A stretch of 64,000 nucleotides of DNA from Proales similis. Taxonomy: Eukaryota > Rotifera > Eurotatoria > Ploima > Proalidae. The stretch is from the NCBI GenBank assembly GCA_019059635.1, contig JAGVRJ010000001.1:496001-560000 (forward strand), in the 5' to 3' direction. Position numbers and translations under genes: made by a program. Shown here piece after piece: positions 1-11,715 of this stretch (its first letter is position 1; every line of letters begins with the position of its first letter). The notes under the pieces were generated by a model. It worked only from the letters and a program-made list of their open reading frames with translations. It was not told the origin of the DNA and searched no databases.

Positions 1-1760
1 AGTATTTTCGTTTTTGCTTTTCTCTTCAAATTTTCTCTTATTTCTGCGTGCCAATTAACTAATTCGCATCAACAACCGATTCTGGAGCGAATAAATTATA
101 TTCAAACTCGAATTTGAAGCACCTCTGTAGCGTTTGACACTCAGGAGAGACGCTAAGTGTTTGTGTGTGCGTAATCTGGCTCTCTCTCTCTCTGTAAGCA
201 CCAAGTCAAAAAGCTCTTAGTCGTCGTTGTTGTTTTCGATCCTGTCTCGGCTATTATTTGAGCGAAACCAACGCAAATACGTTCGCGGCATCCCATTTCA
301 ATGTTGGCCTGAGTCGACAGATTGATGCCCACTGTGCGCGATATTCTACACCCCCCTCTTGCACACCACGCTCGCTCTCTCTCTCTCTCGCTCTCTTGCT
401 CTGTCGACAGTCCGTAACCTCGCTGAGCTACTTGTTCGGCTATTCTATCTCCGACTCGATCTAATCGAAATGAGGCCACACAGACACACACACGCGCCAG
501 TTTCGAGTGCCCTAACCGGTTAGTCACAAACTCGCACGATTAATACTCCTGAGTTGACTCTGAGTTTCTCTCTCTCTCTCTCAATGTTCTCGATAACTTT
601 GTCCTACCGTTGTTCGAATAAATCTCGAGTCACGTGGTGTCGAGATCGTCGCAGAGCCAATATGCGTTGCTTGCTCAATATTTTGCCCGCTCGCCTCTTC
701 TTCAATCGCTCGGCGCGCATATTCACCGTCTTGGATTGTCGCTCTTGTTGTTTGCTCTTCTCTCGCACTCTAATGCACACACCGTCGTCTAATTATTCAA
801 TAAAAACGGTGAATAAAGAAGTAACAAGAATCGCTCGACACACACACACACACATTCTGTCGTCTTGCTGCGTTCTTTTGGATTTTTTTTCTTCTTTTTT
901 TGCCACCACCCTCCTTCTCCGTTTCTCTCTTTCTGGCCCTTCTCTCGCTGTTTCTTTATTTTCTGTCCGCGCGTTCATGCCTCTGTGTGTGTTGTTGTTG
1001 TTTTTATTCTCTCTCTCTCTCTCTCACTTTCTTTATTTCTATCGCTTTGTTCTTGTGTAAGAATCAAGGCCGTGCGCGCTTTATCGAGTCGGCTTATTTA
1101 CCGACGTTCACACTCGTTTAACTATTAATTAGCTTGGTGCTTATCGGCAAACGCAGCCAGACTCGGTTTTGCGCAGAAATGGCATTTGAATGTTGATGAT
1201 GATCGTTTTACTTATTAGCGACCTGATTGACTGCAGGCTACAGCTAGAAATGACTCAACCGCGGCCCAGTTCACTTGGTGTGTCATAAACGCTTCTACTC
1301 GCGCTGTAGCCGCGCTGAGAAAGAGAACAACAACAAAGAGAGAAATCGAGGAGAGATGGAGAGAGAGGACTTGAGAAAGATGGCTTGAGATGAGCGGCGG
1401 CAAATAGAAGCGAGAAAATGGGAATTTTATGACAACAGTAAATGGTGTCGACCGCGATCGTTTGAACTCAAACGTGTGCCAAAGAATCCAACTCAGGGGA
1501 ATAACAAAGCTCGTCGTAAATGTCATTGGGCGGCTTAAGTCGCGTTCGCACGATTGTAAACATTCAGAAGTTAGATAAGCGCGCCCAACGCCTCTCTCTT
1601 TCTCTCTCGCTCCGTGCTTGTTATCAATTTCGAGAACTGCTCGCTTTCAAATCGAGACGAGCTGATTACGGCATAGAAACAGAGCTTCAGTAATTGCGTT
1701 TTACGTTAGATTGGAGGCGCCGCTGTGGAACAAGCATCCTAAAGAGACTGAAGGAGAAGA
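1..1760. other. 5' flank of SLC4 gene, CT/CA-rich, no gene seen
   Basis: No supported coding region. It contains simple repeats: CT-rich tracts near 181-192, 375-400 and 567-582, a CA tract at 838-857 and a (CT)8 run at about 1009-1025. Open frames here are translations of these low-complexity tracts (Ser/Leu- or Arg/Glu-rich) with no domain. It probably holds the promoter and 5' UTR of the downstream SLC4 gene. Confidence 0.6.
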
Positions 1761-4700
1761 ATGAGCGACAACCGGCGTGCCCTGAACGATTCAAGCCGGC
1801 TTAAGAACAGATCTCCGAAGCGCACGCCCAGGACGCCCACTACCACGCCAGATTTGATCGAAGAGAGCTCCAAGCTCAACGAGCTGAGCAGCTTGTCTGG
1901 CAGCGAAGAGGAGAGAGGCTACAGCTCTGGCTTGCCGCCGCAGCCAGAAGAAGAGGACGAGGATGAGATGGGCAACGATTCACGCGCTGATCAAATGGTC
2001 GCATTGATTCCGACCGATTTTAAAAAGCTGCGCTCAGACTCGCGCGAGTTTCATAAGCCTCACATAACCAAAGTAAATTCAGCCGGCTCATTCTCAGCGG
2101 CATCCTCAAGTCTGACTCTGCTCTGTTTGTTTCGCACAGAACTTTCAGCATGTCTCGAACGCCAAGAAGCACTGCGATTTGTACATTGAACTTGAAGAGC
2201 TCTTCTACGACGACCAGAATCCGTTCTATAGCTCGAAGACGGGCGAGCACTCGAACTACCAGTGGCGCATTATGTCCAGGTAGGCTGAAACTTGATAAAC
2301 GCTTAAAGGGCGCAAATTAAAAAACTTGAACTCACAGATGGATCAAGTACGAACAATTCATCGACCCAGAGACCAACATGTGGAGTCGGCCGTTCATTGG
2401 CGCCATAATCTACCAGAATCTAATTTATTTGAAACGAAACCTTCAGTACGGCACGATCATACTCGACTCGACGCAGGACACGTTCGAGAACATTACTGAA
2501 GAGATTGTGGACGATTTCATTAGCCGTGGCTACATGAATCGCGACCACAAGCAGGCACTCAAGAGCATCATACTGAGCCAGCATCGTGAGCACGTGACCA
2601 TTGCAGGTGCGCTCACGGGCAAGAAAGCTCCGCTCTCTGAACTCTATTCGTCTAATTTGCGACATTCTAAACTCAGCAGCCATCATTCGTACACGAGCGA
2701 TAATCTGGGCGGCGCTGGATTTAACTTTATGCGACGAGAGAGCTTTTTTCATCGTCAGCACTCGCACAGGTCAGACGAGGTGCCGCACACCAGCGATCAC
2801 AATTTGACCAGCGCCAACAAGGCAAGTCGGCCTCCTCTCCCAGTTCGCTCCTACGTCTCTCTAATTGTCAAATAGCAGCGGCCCACTGAGCCGGTCAAGT
2901 TCTTTGTTTCGAGCATGGACAACGACTTGAACGCTGCCGGCAGCGCGAATCAAGCAAAACATCTGCACCGAGCAAACGAGCCTGTTCAGAGCCACCTGTC
3001 CGGTCATCACAATAATCACCATCATCATCATCATCATCATCACAATCTTCGCCGTTCGACACTAAATCTGTTTCTTCATCCGTTTCAGCATTCAAAGTCG
3101 GGCAAGGTGAGTCTACCTTGACTTCGTGCGTTTGGCGTCGATTTAGAATGTTCGAAAAGCTCGAACTGGATCCGAGATCGTCGGTCGAGGCTTTCCTCAT
3201 CATGGTCGGCGTGGTTGACTATTTGGATCGGCCTGTGATGGCACTCGTGCGACTGACCAACGAACAGTTCGTGGGTGGGTTTCTATTTCAACTCGCGATT
3301 CGCTCGAGCCCAGTTTGATGCGTGTGCTGGCCAGATCACTTGATAGAGTTTCAAATCAAAGTGCGCTTCTTGTTCATATTCATGGGCCCCAAGACGGACA
3401 GCGTCGATTACCATGAAATCGGACGCTGCATGGGCACCCTGATGACCAACAAGCAGTTTCAGGACGTTGCCTACAACGCCAAGTCGCGTCAAGAGTTGCT
3501 CAGAGGAATCACTTCGTTCACCAATCGGAGTCTGTGTCTTGTCCTGCCGCTGCTCGAGTTCGACGACGACCTGTTCAATCCGCTTGTCGACTGGATTAGG
3601 AACAAGATGAAACGCAAACTAAACAACTTTGAGCACAAGCACGGCAAGAGCAGAAAAGTGAAAATGATCAAAAAGCGATCGAGCAAAGGCGACGAAGAGA
3701 AAGGCAAAATAGACGAATCTGGCGCAGTGGCAAAGAAAATCGACCCGTTCGCGCGCACAGGTCGGCCGTTCGGCGCTCTATGGAACGAGATGCGGCATCG
3801 CTACTCGAGTTACTTTAGCGACATTAGCGACGGAATCAACCTTCACTGCCTGGTCTCCATCATTTTCATCTTCACTGTGTGCGTTGCGCCGGCTCTGTGC
3901 TTCGGCGCCATCTTGGGTAAGCTCCTCATCTGTTTGCTTAGCGGCGCTGCCGACCGTTCTGATGGTTGCGACCAAAGCCGACAAGACCAACGGCTGGTTC
4001 GGAGTAAACGAAATGCTGCTGGCCACGTCCACCAACGGAATCTTGTTCAGTTTGTTCAGCGGTCAGCCGCTAATGATCTTGGGCGCCACTGGTCCGTTCC
4101 TCGTGTTCGAGGAGATGCTGTTCAATGTGAGCGTTCAATCGAAGATGGATGGCCTGCTTGCTTCTCACTCTTTTTTCTTTTTAGTTTTGTAACAAACTTT
4201 GCATCGAATTCATGGCTGCTCGCTTCTGGGTAACAAATTTGATCGCATTCAACACACTGTGTCTCTAACTCGCTCTCAAGGTCGCATTCTGGGTGCTCAT
4301 GTTCACTGTGATCATGCTCGCCTTTGAGCTTGTCCATGTGATTCACTACGTGACTCGATTCACCGAGGAAATATTCGCAATACTCATCGCGCTCGTCTTC
4401 TTGACCGACGCCCTCAAAAAGATATTCTACGTGAGTCAAACGCTCAGACCGAAGCTTTCATTGGCCTCATTCGTCTGCCTTTTGACAGTATTTCAAGAAA
4501 GATCCGATCTACTGGCGCGAGGAGTATTGCAAAATTTGGGAATCGGACGGCATGGTGAGCGAGACGCTCGAGAGCCTCAATTCGACCCGGGCGGCGGCGA
4601 ACGCGACGCAGAGTCAAGGCTGGTCGTTGCTCACATGCGGCAATGAACACCTCTACCACAGCTACGCTATTAAGGCAGACCACAAAGCCGAGCCCAACAT

Positions 4701-6176
4701 CGCCTTCATCTCGGTCAGTCTCTTGGTGGGCACTTGTGCCCTGGCTCTGTTGCTGAAAAAGCTCAGAAGAAGCAATTTGTTCGGCAGTTATGTAAGTGTC
4801 TGCGCACACTATCAATCGCCTCAGCTGATTATTATTATTGGACCAATATGACGCTTAGATTCGACGCACGCTCAGCGACGTGGGCATTCCACTTTCGATT
4901 GTGTTCATGGTGCTGGTGGACGCTTTGATCAGAGCAAAAACGCACATCGAAACGCAGGTAAGCCCAAGTGGACACTGCTCATCACTCGCTGGTTAATTTG
5001 TGTCGACCACCCGAGCAGAAACTTGAAATTCCTGACGAGCTCTCGCCGACCATGTCCGAGTACCGTCACAGCTGGTTCGTCTCGCCGCTCGGCAACAACT
5101 ACGAGGACGGCAAATTCTTTCCTGCTTGGGCACCGTTGGCCGCCATATTTCCGGCCCTGGTCATATTCATTGTGCTCTTCTTCGAAATTGAGCTCACCGG
5201 GTAACTCAGCCGCAACTGAAACAACCTCGTCGTCCACTTGACCCGTTGTTCTGTCAAATCAGCATCATCCTCTCTTCAAAAACTCGAATGCTTAAAAAAG
5301 GCACCGGATTCAACCTGGACCTTCTGTTGGCCGGTAGGTTTAATAAAAGCCACAACTGGTGCACTTGTTCACCTCAACAATTCGAAGCGCTCATGATGTG
5401 TTTGAACTCGCTGTTCGGACTTCCATGGTAATCTAACAAAAGCCAGTCGCTTTTTGTCTCAAGCTGAAAACCGATTTGACTGAATGAAGGCTTTGTGCAG
5501 CGCCCGTGCGAACCTTGGCTCACTGGGCCAGTCTTAGCATCTACTCGTCGCCGGTCATTCCGGGCGATAAGCCAAAGCTGACCCAGGTGAACGAGCAGCG
5601 CATCACCAACTTGGTTGTCCACATTTGCATCGGTAAATAGCCCGCTTGGGTCGTGGATGGGCGCCAATCGTCGCTAATCTTCACGCCAAAAGCGCTCTGT
5701 CTTGGATTCCGGCATCTGCTCCGCTTGATTCCAGTTCCAGTCCTGTTCGGAATATTTCTCTACTTCGGTCTGGTCTCGCTCGGAGGCACTCAGCTCTTCG
5801 AGAGAGTCAAGTTCATGTTCATTCCGTTCAAGTACTGTCCTCACGTTTCGTACGCGATTGGAGTAAGTAGAACAAATTGGATTTGCTCTTGGCGCGTCTA
5901 AGTCTCATCACTTTGACTGCCTAGGTGCGGCCTTCGAAACGAAATCTGTTCACTCTGATCCAGCTGGTGGCGGTTGGCGTTCTGCTCGCCTTCAAATCCT
6001 ACGCCAATCTGTCGTTTGTGTTTCCGCTCCTGCTTGTTCTCCTCGTCATATTCAGACGATATCTTCTCAACAAGATATTCAGCGTCCGCGAGTTAGAGCA
6101 GCTCGACGACGAAAACGACCACGTGGACGACGACACAATCCACGACTTTTACGAGCTGACCCATTTGCCGGTCTAA
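1761..6176 (+). CDS. Sodium-coupled bicarbonate transporter (SLC4 family, NBC-like)
   Basis: Plasma-membrane bicarbonate transporter of about 1,155 residues. Exons: 1761-2072, 2140-2279, 2338-2821, 2876-3106, 3147-3274, 3347-3916, 3978-4126, 4185-4229, 4281-4430, 4489-4791, 4859-4957, 5019-5200, 5263-5333, 5388-5427, 5490-5632, 5693-5862, 5925-6176. The cytosolic N-domain carries the HKPH motif, SRWIKYEQ and VRFLFIFMGP. The membrane domain has SLFSGQPLMILGATGP, VTRFTEE and PVLFGIFLYFGLVSLGG; NST and NAT sequons lie in the large extracellular loop (exon 10). The GQPLxILGxTGP form and the C-terminal RELxxLDD point to the Na+-coupled branch (SLC4A4/7/8/10) rather than anion exchangers; this is inferred from remembered alignments. 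Exon 4 adds a His-rich insert (CAT repeat near 3018-3045). Intron 3 uses a GC donor at 2822. The exon 4/5 junction is 1 nt out of frame as drawn, so one boundary there is wrong. Poly(A) signal at 6423. Confidence 0.92.
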
Positions 6177-6461
6177 GCTGTGCTTCCAACAATGCGCCCC
6201 CTCCCTTCCTTCTCCAGGCACCAGATTTAGTTCCCCTTTTCAGTATTTGCTTATGGGCCGCGTTCGCCTGTTTTGATTTGATTGCTTTTTACTTTTGCAA
6301 TTCACTTGTTCTTTTAGCTACGCTTCCGCTCGCTTATTTTTTCTTTCTAGTTGCATTACAGACAGTCTAGCATGGTCACGATAGTCTTCTTCTTCTATTT
6401 TAAAGAGAATTTCTTTTGAATCAATAAATGAGCCATCGCAGACGCATGAAACAGACGGCGC
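6177..6461. other. Convergent 3' intergenic segment
   Basis: Only 285 nt separate the stop codons of the SLC4 gene (+) and PIGV (-). The AATAAA at 6423-6428 lies 34 nt from the PIGV stop on the opposite strand, so the two mature 3' ends probably overlap or abut. Confidence 0.7.
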
Positions 6462-9386
6462 TCATGTGAAAGGATAGAAATTGGCAAAAGCAATTGTGCC
6501 CAAGATTGCAAACGTGACAAAGTAGACAAAGTAGAATTTGAGAATTGAAGACTGAAAGTCGGCTCGCGCTGATCGTCTAAAGAGTGTGGGCCAGAAGTGG
6601 CTCTTGCTCGAAGGCAGCTCGTCCAGAATCAGATCGGCACCGAACCAGAAAACGAACGGATTGGACGAGCAGATGAATCTGGTTGCGACCTTAAATGAGA
6701 TGTCAGTACTGGTCTGCTCATCACACCCGGAACTGTTTGAACTTACTTGCACGTGCATGAAGAACAGGGACGAGGCCAATAGCACAAGCAGGTGAACAGC
6801 AAACGGAAACAGAAGAGAGTTAGAGCGCAGCCGTTCGCTTCTGCGCCGATCCAACAGAGCCAGCAAGTTGAACGCGTTCACTGAACTCAGGCTTTGAAAG
6901 TAGCGGCGCAGTGCCAACGCCGACAAGAAGACAATCGGAGCGGCAAGAAAGAAATTCGGTATTTGCCGCCATTTCCAGTAAGAGAAAAGTCCGACCTTCC
7001 AGTACTTGTCTTGGACGTAGCCGTAGGAGAGTGGAATTGGCTTCAAGCACCAAGGCGGCGTTGGTCGGTCGCTTCTTAAATGGTAGCCTTGTTCACGACC
7101 GTATTGGACCAAATCAATCGGAATGGAACTCGTTTCGGCCGACGGCAGGCAGAACAACTGAAATACGTAGAACTGGTAAAAGCAAAAGGCGGCCAACGCT
7201 GCGAGCAGAAACGCAAAGACTTGAGCCCAAAAAGATACAGAGGCCAGTTTGATTGTGAGTCGTCTGAGACTCAACTGGTCGGAGTTGACAGCGCGAAGCT
7301 GTGATTTCGTGACGAAATAAATTGCGTAGCCGACGTTGAGAATGCCGTTTGATCGAGTAAAGCAGGAGAGAAACAAGAGGCCAAGAGTAAGCGGCAGATG
7401 CGCTCTGTATTGATTGAGATACACGCATTGGACGAGATGGTAGAGAAACGCTAGAGTGAGCATTGAGTATAAGGCCTCTGTGTAGGCGGCCGAGAAGAAC
7501 ACGCTGGCCGGATTGAGACAATACAGCAGCACGGTGAGCCAGGCGATTCGAGTGTTGTGCTTGAATAGAGCGAGCGAGAGCCAGTAGAGGTAGAGCGATG
7601 AGATGTTGAAAGCTGCCAGATTGACGAGGACAGCAACCAGCAGAGCTGAATGCTTTGCATCGAATACATGCGATAGCGTGCGCACGAGCATAGGAAATAG
7701 AGGAAAGAAGGCTGTGCTGTGCTCGTAGACGTAGCCGTGCTGGGCAATGTGCAGGAAGTGACGCGCGTCCCACGAGCTGAATCCGCCCAGCCACCAGTTG
7801 GCCGCGTCTGACCGATTGTCCAACTCGCTTGGCGGCTTGAACGCGTCTGCATTGTGATCCTCCAAAAACCTGTTGCCTGCGAACTTCAACAAAAAAAGAT
7901 TAGCGCGATCATTTTGGCAATTTCGATTCGTTTAAAGTGGACTTTATTGGACAAAACTCGCTCTCGAACTCTGCTCTGCTCGGCCTCCTGTCTCAGAAAT
8001 GGCCATTTACATGAGATTCAATTATTGAGGTGGAAAATTTCGAATAACAAATGGGACACTGGACCAGCTGGTCGATTACTGTGACCGTATTGCCCGAGTC
8101 GTCTCGGCCTATTGCTGCGGGGCCGTTATTTAGATTCGCGCCTTTTACTGGTTTGGCTTCGTCCAGAATTATTAGCTCTGGCTCTTGCTTGAGAAGAGAT
8201 TTCTCTTTCTCGCTTGGATTGAAAACCGACTGGCTCGGAGCAGCGAGGCTGGAATTTTCAGCAGTCGAAATTGCTTTGCTTGAAGAAAAGTAGCTTTCGA
8301 TCGGTTTCTTGACGATGGCCGCTTTGGCTTTGGGCTGTCGAATCGAATTCTCTTTGTCGCTTTGTTTGGCAGTTTTGGCGCGGAAATTCTCCGGCTCGGC
8401 GACTTTTTCAAATTGACCTTGACACTTTGCCTGATGACTTGCCCACCAAGTGTCGTTCTTGCCCGGCGCTCGGTTCATTGAGCGTCGAACAAAACCGTAG
8501 AACGGGGCTTGATGGCGACAAACGCCGTTGCATCGCCACACGTGCTGGCGTTGAAAGCGAACCTCGTCGTGGAACGTGTGGTAGACGGTTATGTTCGTGT
8601 TGGCCAGTCGATTGATGCGGTGCATGTGGCTCTTGAACTCGTCGCCGTGCGAGTCGCGGTCTTTGAAATTGCGAGTTATGTACAAGTAGGCGTGGATCAT
8701 CTCATGCAGCAGAGTCTGCACCAAGTCTTGTCGAGGTCTGAACTTGAGCAGCGGCTCGCTCAAACGAATTATTCCGCCCTCGCGCAAATAGAATATGCCG
8801 GCACAGATGGTCATTCGCTTGCTCCACTCGACCAGACAAGAGCCCAGCGCGCCCCAGAAGTATTTATTGTTGAACTCGACGAACATGGCATGGATGTCGG
8901 GACAGGGATCGATTAGGTCCCACTGAGGATCAGTAAGACTGGTGGAAGGCGCCGGCCATTTAGGATCGTCTTGATCGTCGTAGCCGTCCTCTTGGCTGAA
9001 CTGAGTTTGCAGTTTGATGGCAAGCAACAGATCTGGATCATCTGAGTCATCGTATTTGTCGCTCCACCCATCAATCTTAATCGAGCTTATCTGACCGCTC
9101 TTGGCCATCTTATCGGCTTTTGTTCTTTATTACTTAACGTCAAGAAGGTTGACGACAAGCAAATATTTGAGATAAGAGGCCGATCAAGAACGAGCGACAA
9201 GAGCGACCAAACTAGAATAGAGAGGCGAGAGAGACAGAGCAGAAGTGGCTTTGAATGCAGCGATTGCGAAGAGGCGCGTGAAGTGATACACAAACGGCAG
9301 CAGTTTCTATTTACCTGAAGCAAGAAAATGACCAGGCGAGATGCTGAGCTCAAAGCAATCAAACAAGGCCAGTCAGCAGCTCGCAT
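6462..9386 (-). CDS. PIGV: GPI mannosyltransferase 2 (PIG-V)
   Basis: ER membrane enzyme that adds the second mannose to the GPI-anchor precursor. Two exons: 9315-9386 (24 codons, from MRAADWPC to FLLQ) and 6462-7883. The second exon has no ATG at its 5' end. Joining donor CAG/GTAAAT to acceptor TTGAAG/TTC gives RLVIFLLQ-FAGNRFLEDHNADAF, which matches human PIGV around RILTLMLQ...DHHAEAF residue for residue in spacing. Further family motifs are GGFSSWDARHFLHIAQHGY, STAFFPLFPML, CFTRSNG and the C-terminal FANFYPFT. The total of 497 residues is close to human (493). Many hydrophobic segments fit a multipass ER protein. The 1.43-kb intron, very long for this window, contains the whole SPRTN gene on the same strand. 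An upstream in-frame ATG at 9452 is possible but would make the N-terminus 22 residues longer than human. Confidence 0.88.
7993..9108 (-). CDS. SPRTN: SprT-like DNA-protein crosslink protease (Spartan)
   Basis: Nuclear metalloprotease that degrades DNA-protein crosslinks during replication. A single 371-codon exon. SprT domain at about residues 65-200: DIHAMFVEFNNKYFWGALG, then zinc-binding HEMIHAY with the third His in the RDSHGDEFKSHMHRIN block, then ITVYHTFHDEV and the paired-Cys zinc region (RCNGVCRH). The tail has KKPIESYF, a plausible PIP box, and ends in a UBZ4-type finger beginning CPICYSKF with His ligands in ESHVNGHF. The gene lies entirely inside the first intron of PIGV, same strand, starting 207 nt after PIGV exon 1. 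Its own poly(A) signal (TTTATT on +, 7943-7948) is about 50 nt past its stop and before PIGV exon 2, so it can form an independent transcript. Confidence 0.95.
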   Translation of the reverse strand: MAKSGQISSIKIDGWSDKYDDSDDPDLLLAIKLQTQFSQEDGYDDQDDPKWPAPSTSLTDPQWDLIDPCPDIHAMFVEFNNKYFWGALGSCLVEWSKRMTICAGIFYLREGGIIRLSEPLLKFRPRQDLVQTLLHEMIHAYLYITRNFKDRDSHGDEFKSHMHRINRLANTNITVYHTFHDEVRFQRQHVWRCNGVCRHQAPFYGFVRRSMNRAPGKNDTWWASHQAKCQGQFEKVAEPENFRAKTAKQSDKENSIRQPKAKAAIVKKPIESYFSSSKAISTAENSSLAAPSQSVFNPSEKEKSLLKQEPELIILDEAKPVKGANLNNGPAAIGRDDSGNTVTVIDQLVQCPICYSKFSTSIIESHVNGHF

Positions 9387-11715
9387 CGCATTCAATTTCT
9401 CATTATATACAGACTTTGCAACAAGGTCGATCGAGTTCAATTTAAACTTCACTTGATTGAATCAATCTACTCTCGTGAGTGAATTATTCAAGTGCAGACT
9501 CGAGCGGCCTGTCTCGAACCGTAATTGAGCGGCCGAGCTAGGTGTGCGGACGAGGTGAATTGCGGCTTTGATTAGCCATGGCTCAATTGACTAGACTGGG
9601 CGTACGCGGGCCAATTAGGTCATAACGGGCTCACTTTTTCGCCTTTACCAAGTGTGTGCGCTCAACTTATCTCATTTCAAACAGCATAATTTTGACCTAA
9701 TCATTTTGTTTCTTACTCGCTCTTACTTTGGCGCCAAGTCATTATTGAACCATCGCTCGGCATGATCGAGTAGAAGAAGCGTAGAGAACGAGCCGCCCGC
9801 TCGAATCTGGGTCAGTGCCTCTGATGGGCGCTTAAATACGCTTCGGGCCCGCTGCTCATCCATTCTTTAATTTTTTTTTGTTTCTGCTTTATTTTGGAGC
9901 ACACTATTCTCAAACTCTTGCGTCAATTACTCTGTTTCTCTAGCTTTCTTCTTATCATTACTTGTTACAACCACCTTGTATGTGTCGGGTGTGTGCACTT
10001 GGCCGTTTTAAAGAGCGCTTAAGCATACAAGTGCACCCGCTACATGTATCCTGAGGTCGTTTTAGATCGATTTTATGAAACCTCGATCGAGGCCATTCGG
10101 GTTCAAGTTAAGCTGCCTATTCATTATGCTGATGGTTCAAGACACCAGACAGGCGCATCTAGGCACCTAAGTTTGCCTCCATTGCCTCTTTATTAATCTC
10201 TGCTTCCATCGCTCTCTAACTGCTACTTGCCTGCCTGGAAAGCAAGCGGTCACAACGAGGCAGTTCGAAAATCTTTTTTCTCTTTTTCTCGTAAAGCCAT
10301 TGGTTATGTAATCGGCGGATGGATCAATTGCATTTGCTTTAATTGCATCTCTTCGACTTGTTTTATAGCAAATGGTTATGAGAACGCTCCTCGGCTTAGA
10401 ATTAATATGCTGAACGCAGCCATCTGTCTGCTTGCCTGCCTGCTCGTCTGACTGCCTGCTTGCCTGGATGTCTGACTTTATATCATCGAGCTAGTTTTCA
10501 TCGTGTAAACTAAAAGCGACTCGAATGTGCGAGCGCATTTGCTTGTTCAACGTTTACTTTGGCGCTCATTAGATCGTTCACTCCCATAATGTGCTTGATA
10601 AGGCGGACAGCTTAGCATTGTCGATGCCGAATCGATGTAAAAAAAAAAACTTTTTCAGAAGGCGCACAGAGAGGACCTTTGTGCGCACCTCCCGCCTCCA
10701 AGCAATAAGTAGAAAAGAATAAAGCTCAGCTGCACGAACTCGCGATTTGCCAGACACAACACACGTAAACACTCATGTTCGATGCTTTTGCGTCTCTATT
10801 AGCGTATCTAGAGAGCTACATAGAGCCCAACAGAGAAGCCCAGAGAGAGAGAAAGAGAGACTGGGAGAGTGAGAGAGAAGGAGAGAAGCAAGCCTCATGT
10901 GTACTTTTGGCATTTTACAGCGTCAGGCGCCATTTCAATCGCAAATTCCCTTGCCGCACAGCATTCTAATCTCTGCCTGCCTAATTTTCTATTAGCTCTT
11001 CACCTTTATGTTCATGCCTCTCTTCACCAGTTTTCTTCCATTTCTCTTGGCCTCCTCTTTCTCAACCACCCGAGTCCGTTCTTTTTATTTTTTTTTTGCT
11101 TTGCAGCCTGCTCAGCTCAACTTGTTTGCTTTGCAACAACGAAATGAATCAGAAGCAACAAAAAAACGAAGCAGATTGCAAGCAGTGCTCGCAGATGAAC
11201 AATAGATTGCAAGAAGAAAAAGTTCTTGTTTCCTAAATGCCTCTGGCTAGTAGGGCCGGACGTGAAATGCGAGCCTCTCCTCAATTCTTAGCTGCTGCTA
11301 CTGCTGCTTGTGTTTGTGTGCATAGGCGCTTGTTTGTGGGTGTGGTAAACATAAACAAAATAGCGGCTTATGGACATCAAACGACGCTCGTTATATGAAA
11401 CTCTCCAAGAATTCGCCAAATCAAATTTGGTCGAAGCTCTTTACACGCGTGCCATTCGATTGCGTCTTGTAAATCCCAATTATGTCATCGTGCGTATACT
11501 TTGGGCTCAAGCTTTCTTACTTTGGAGGGCAGCGCAAGCGTGAGTGCGCGCCAGAGTGGACGAGGTTGAGAGGGAGAACACGAAAGAGAGTTGTCGCTGA
11601 GCTCGAGCTCGTAATTAAACACAAAGCGACAAACCTTCGCAAACAGATAGGCGCTCGTCAGATTGGCTAATTTAAAGGCTCAGTTTAGATTCGATTTGTG
11701 CGGCTCTTGTTCGCA
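9387..11715. other. Intergenic region, PIGV/LIM gene promoters
   Basis: Head-to-head gap of about 2.3 kb between PIGV (-) and the LIM-domain gene (+). I see no coding exon, tRNA or other RNA gene. A GA-rich tract lies at about 10842-10880. Short ORFs (for example 10869-11147) are translations of CT/TTT-rich sequence. Confidence 0.55.

Noticed and set aside
153-1128. Several 60-168 aa ORFs on both strands in the first kilobase
   Set aside because: They translate CT/GA and CA repeats into Ser/Leu- or Arg/Glu-rich strings with no domain and no splice context.
7114-7794. 226-aa minus-strand ORF
   Set aside because: Alternate frame of PIGV exon 2; the PIGV frame shows the family motifs.
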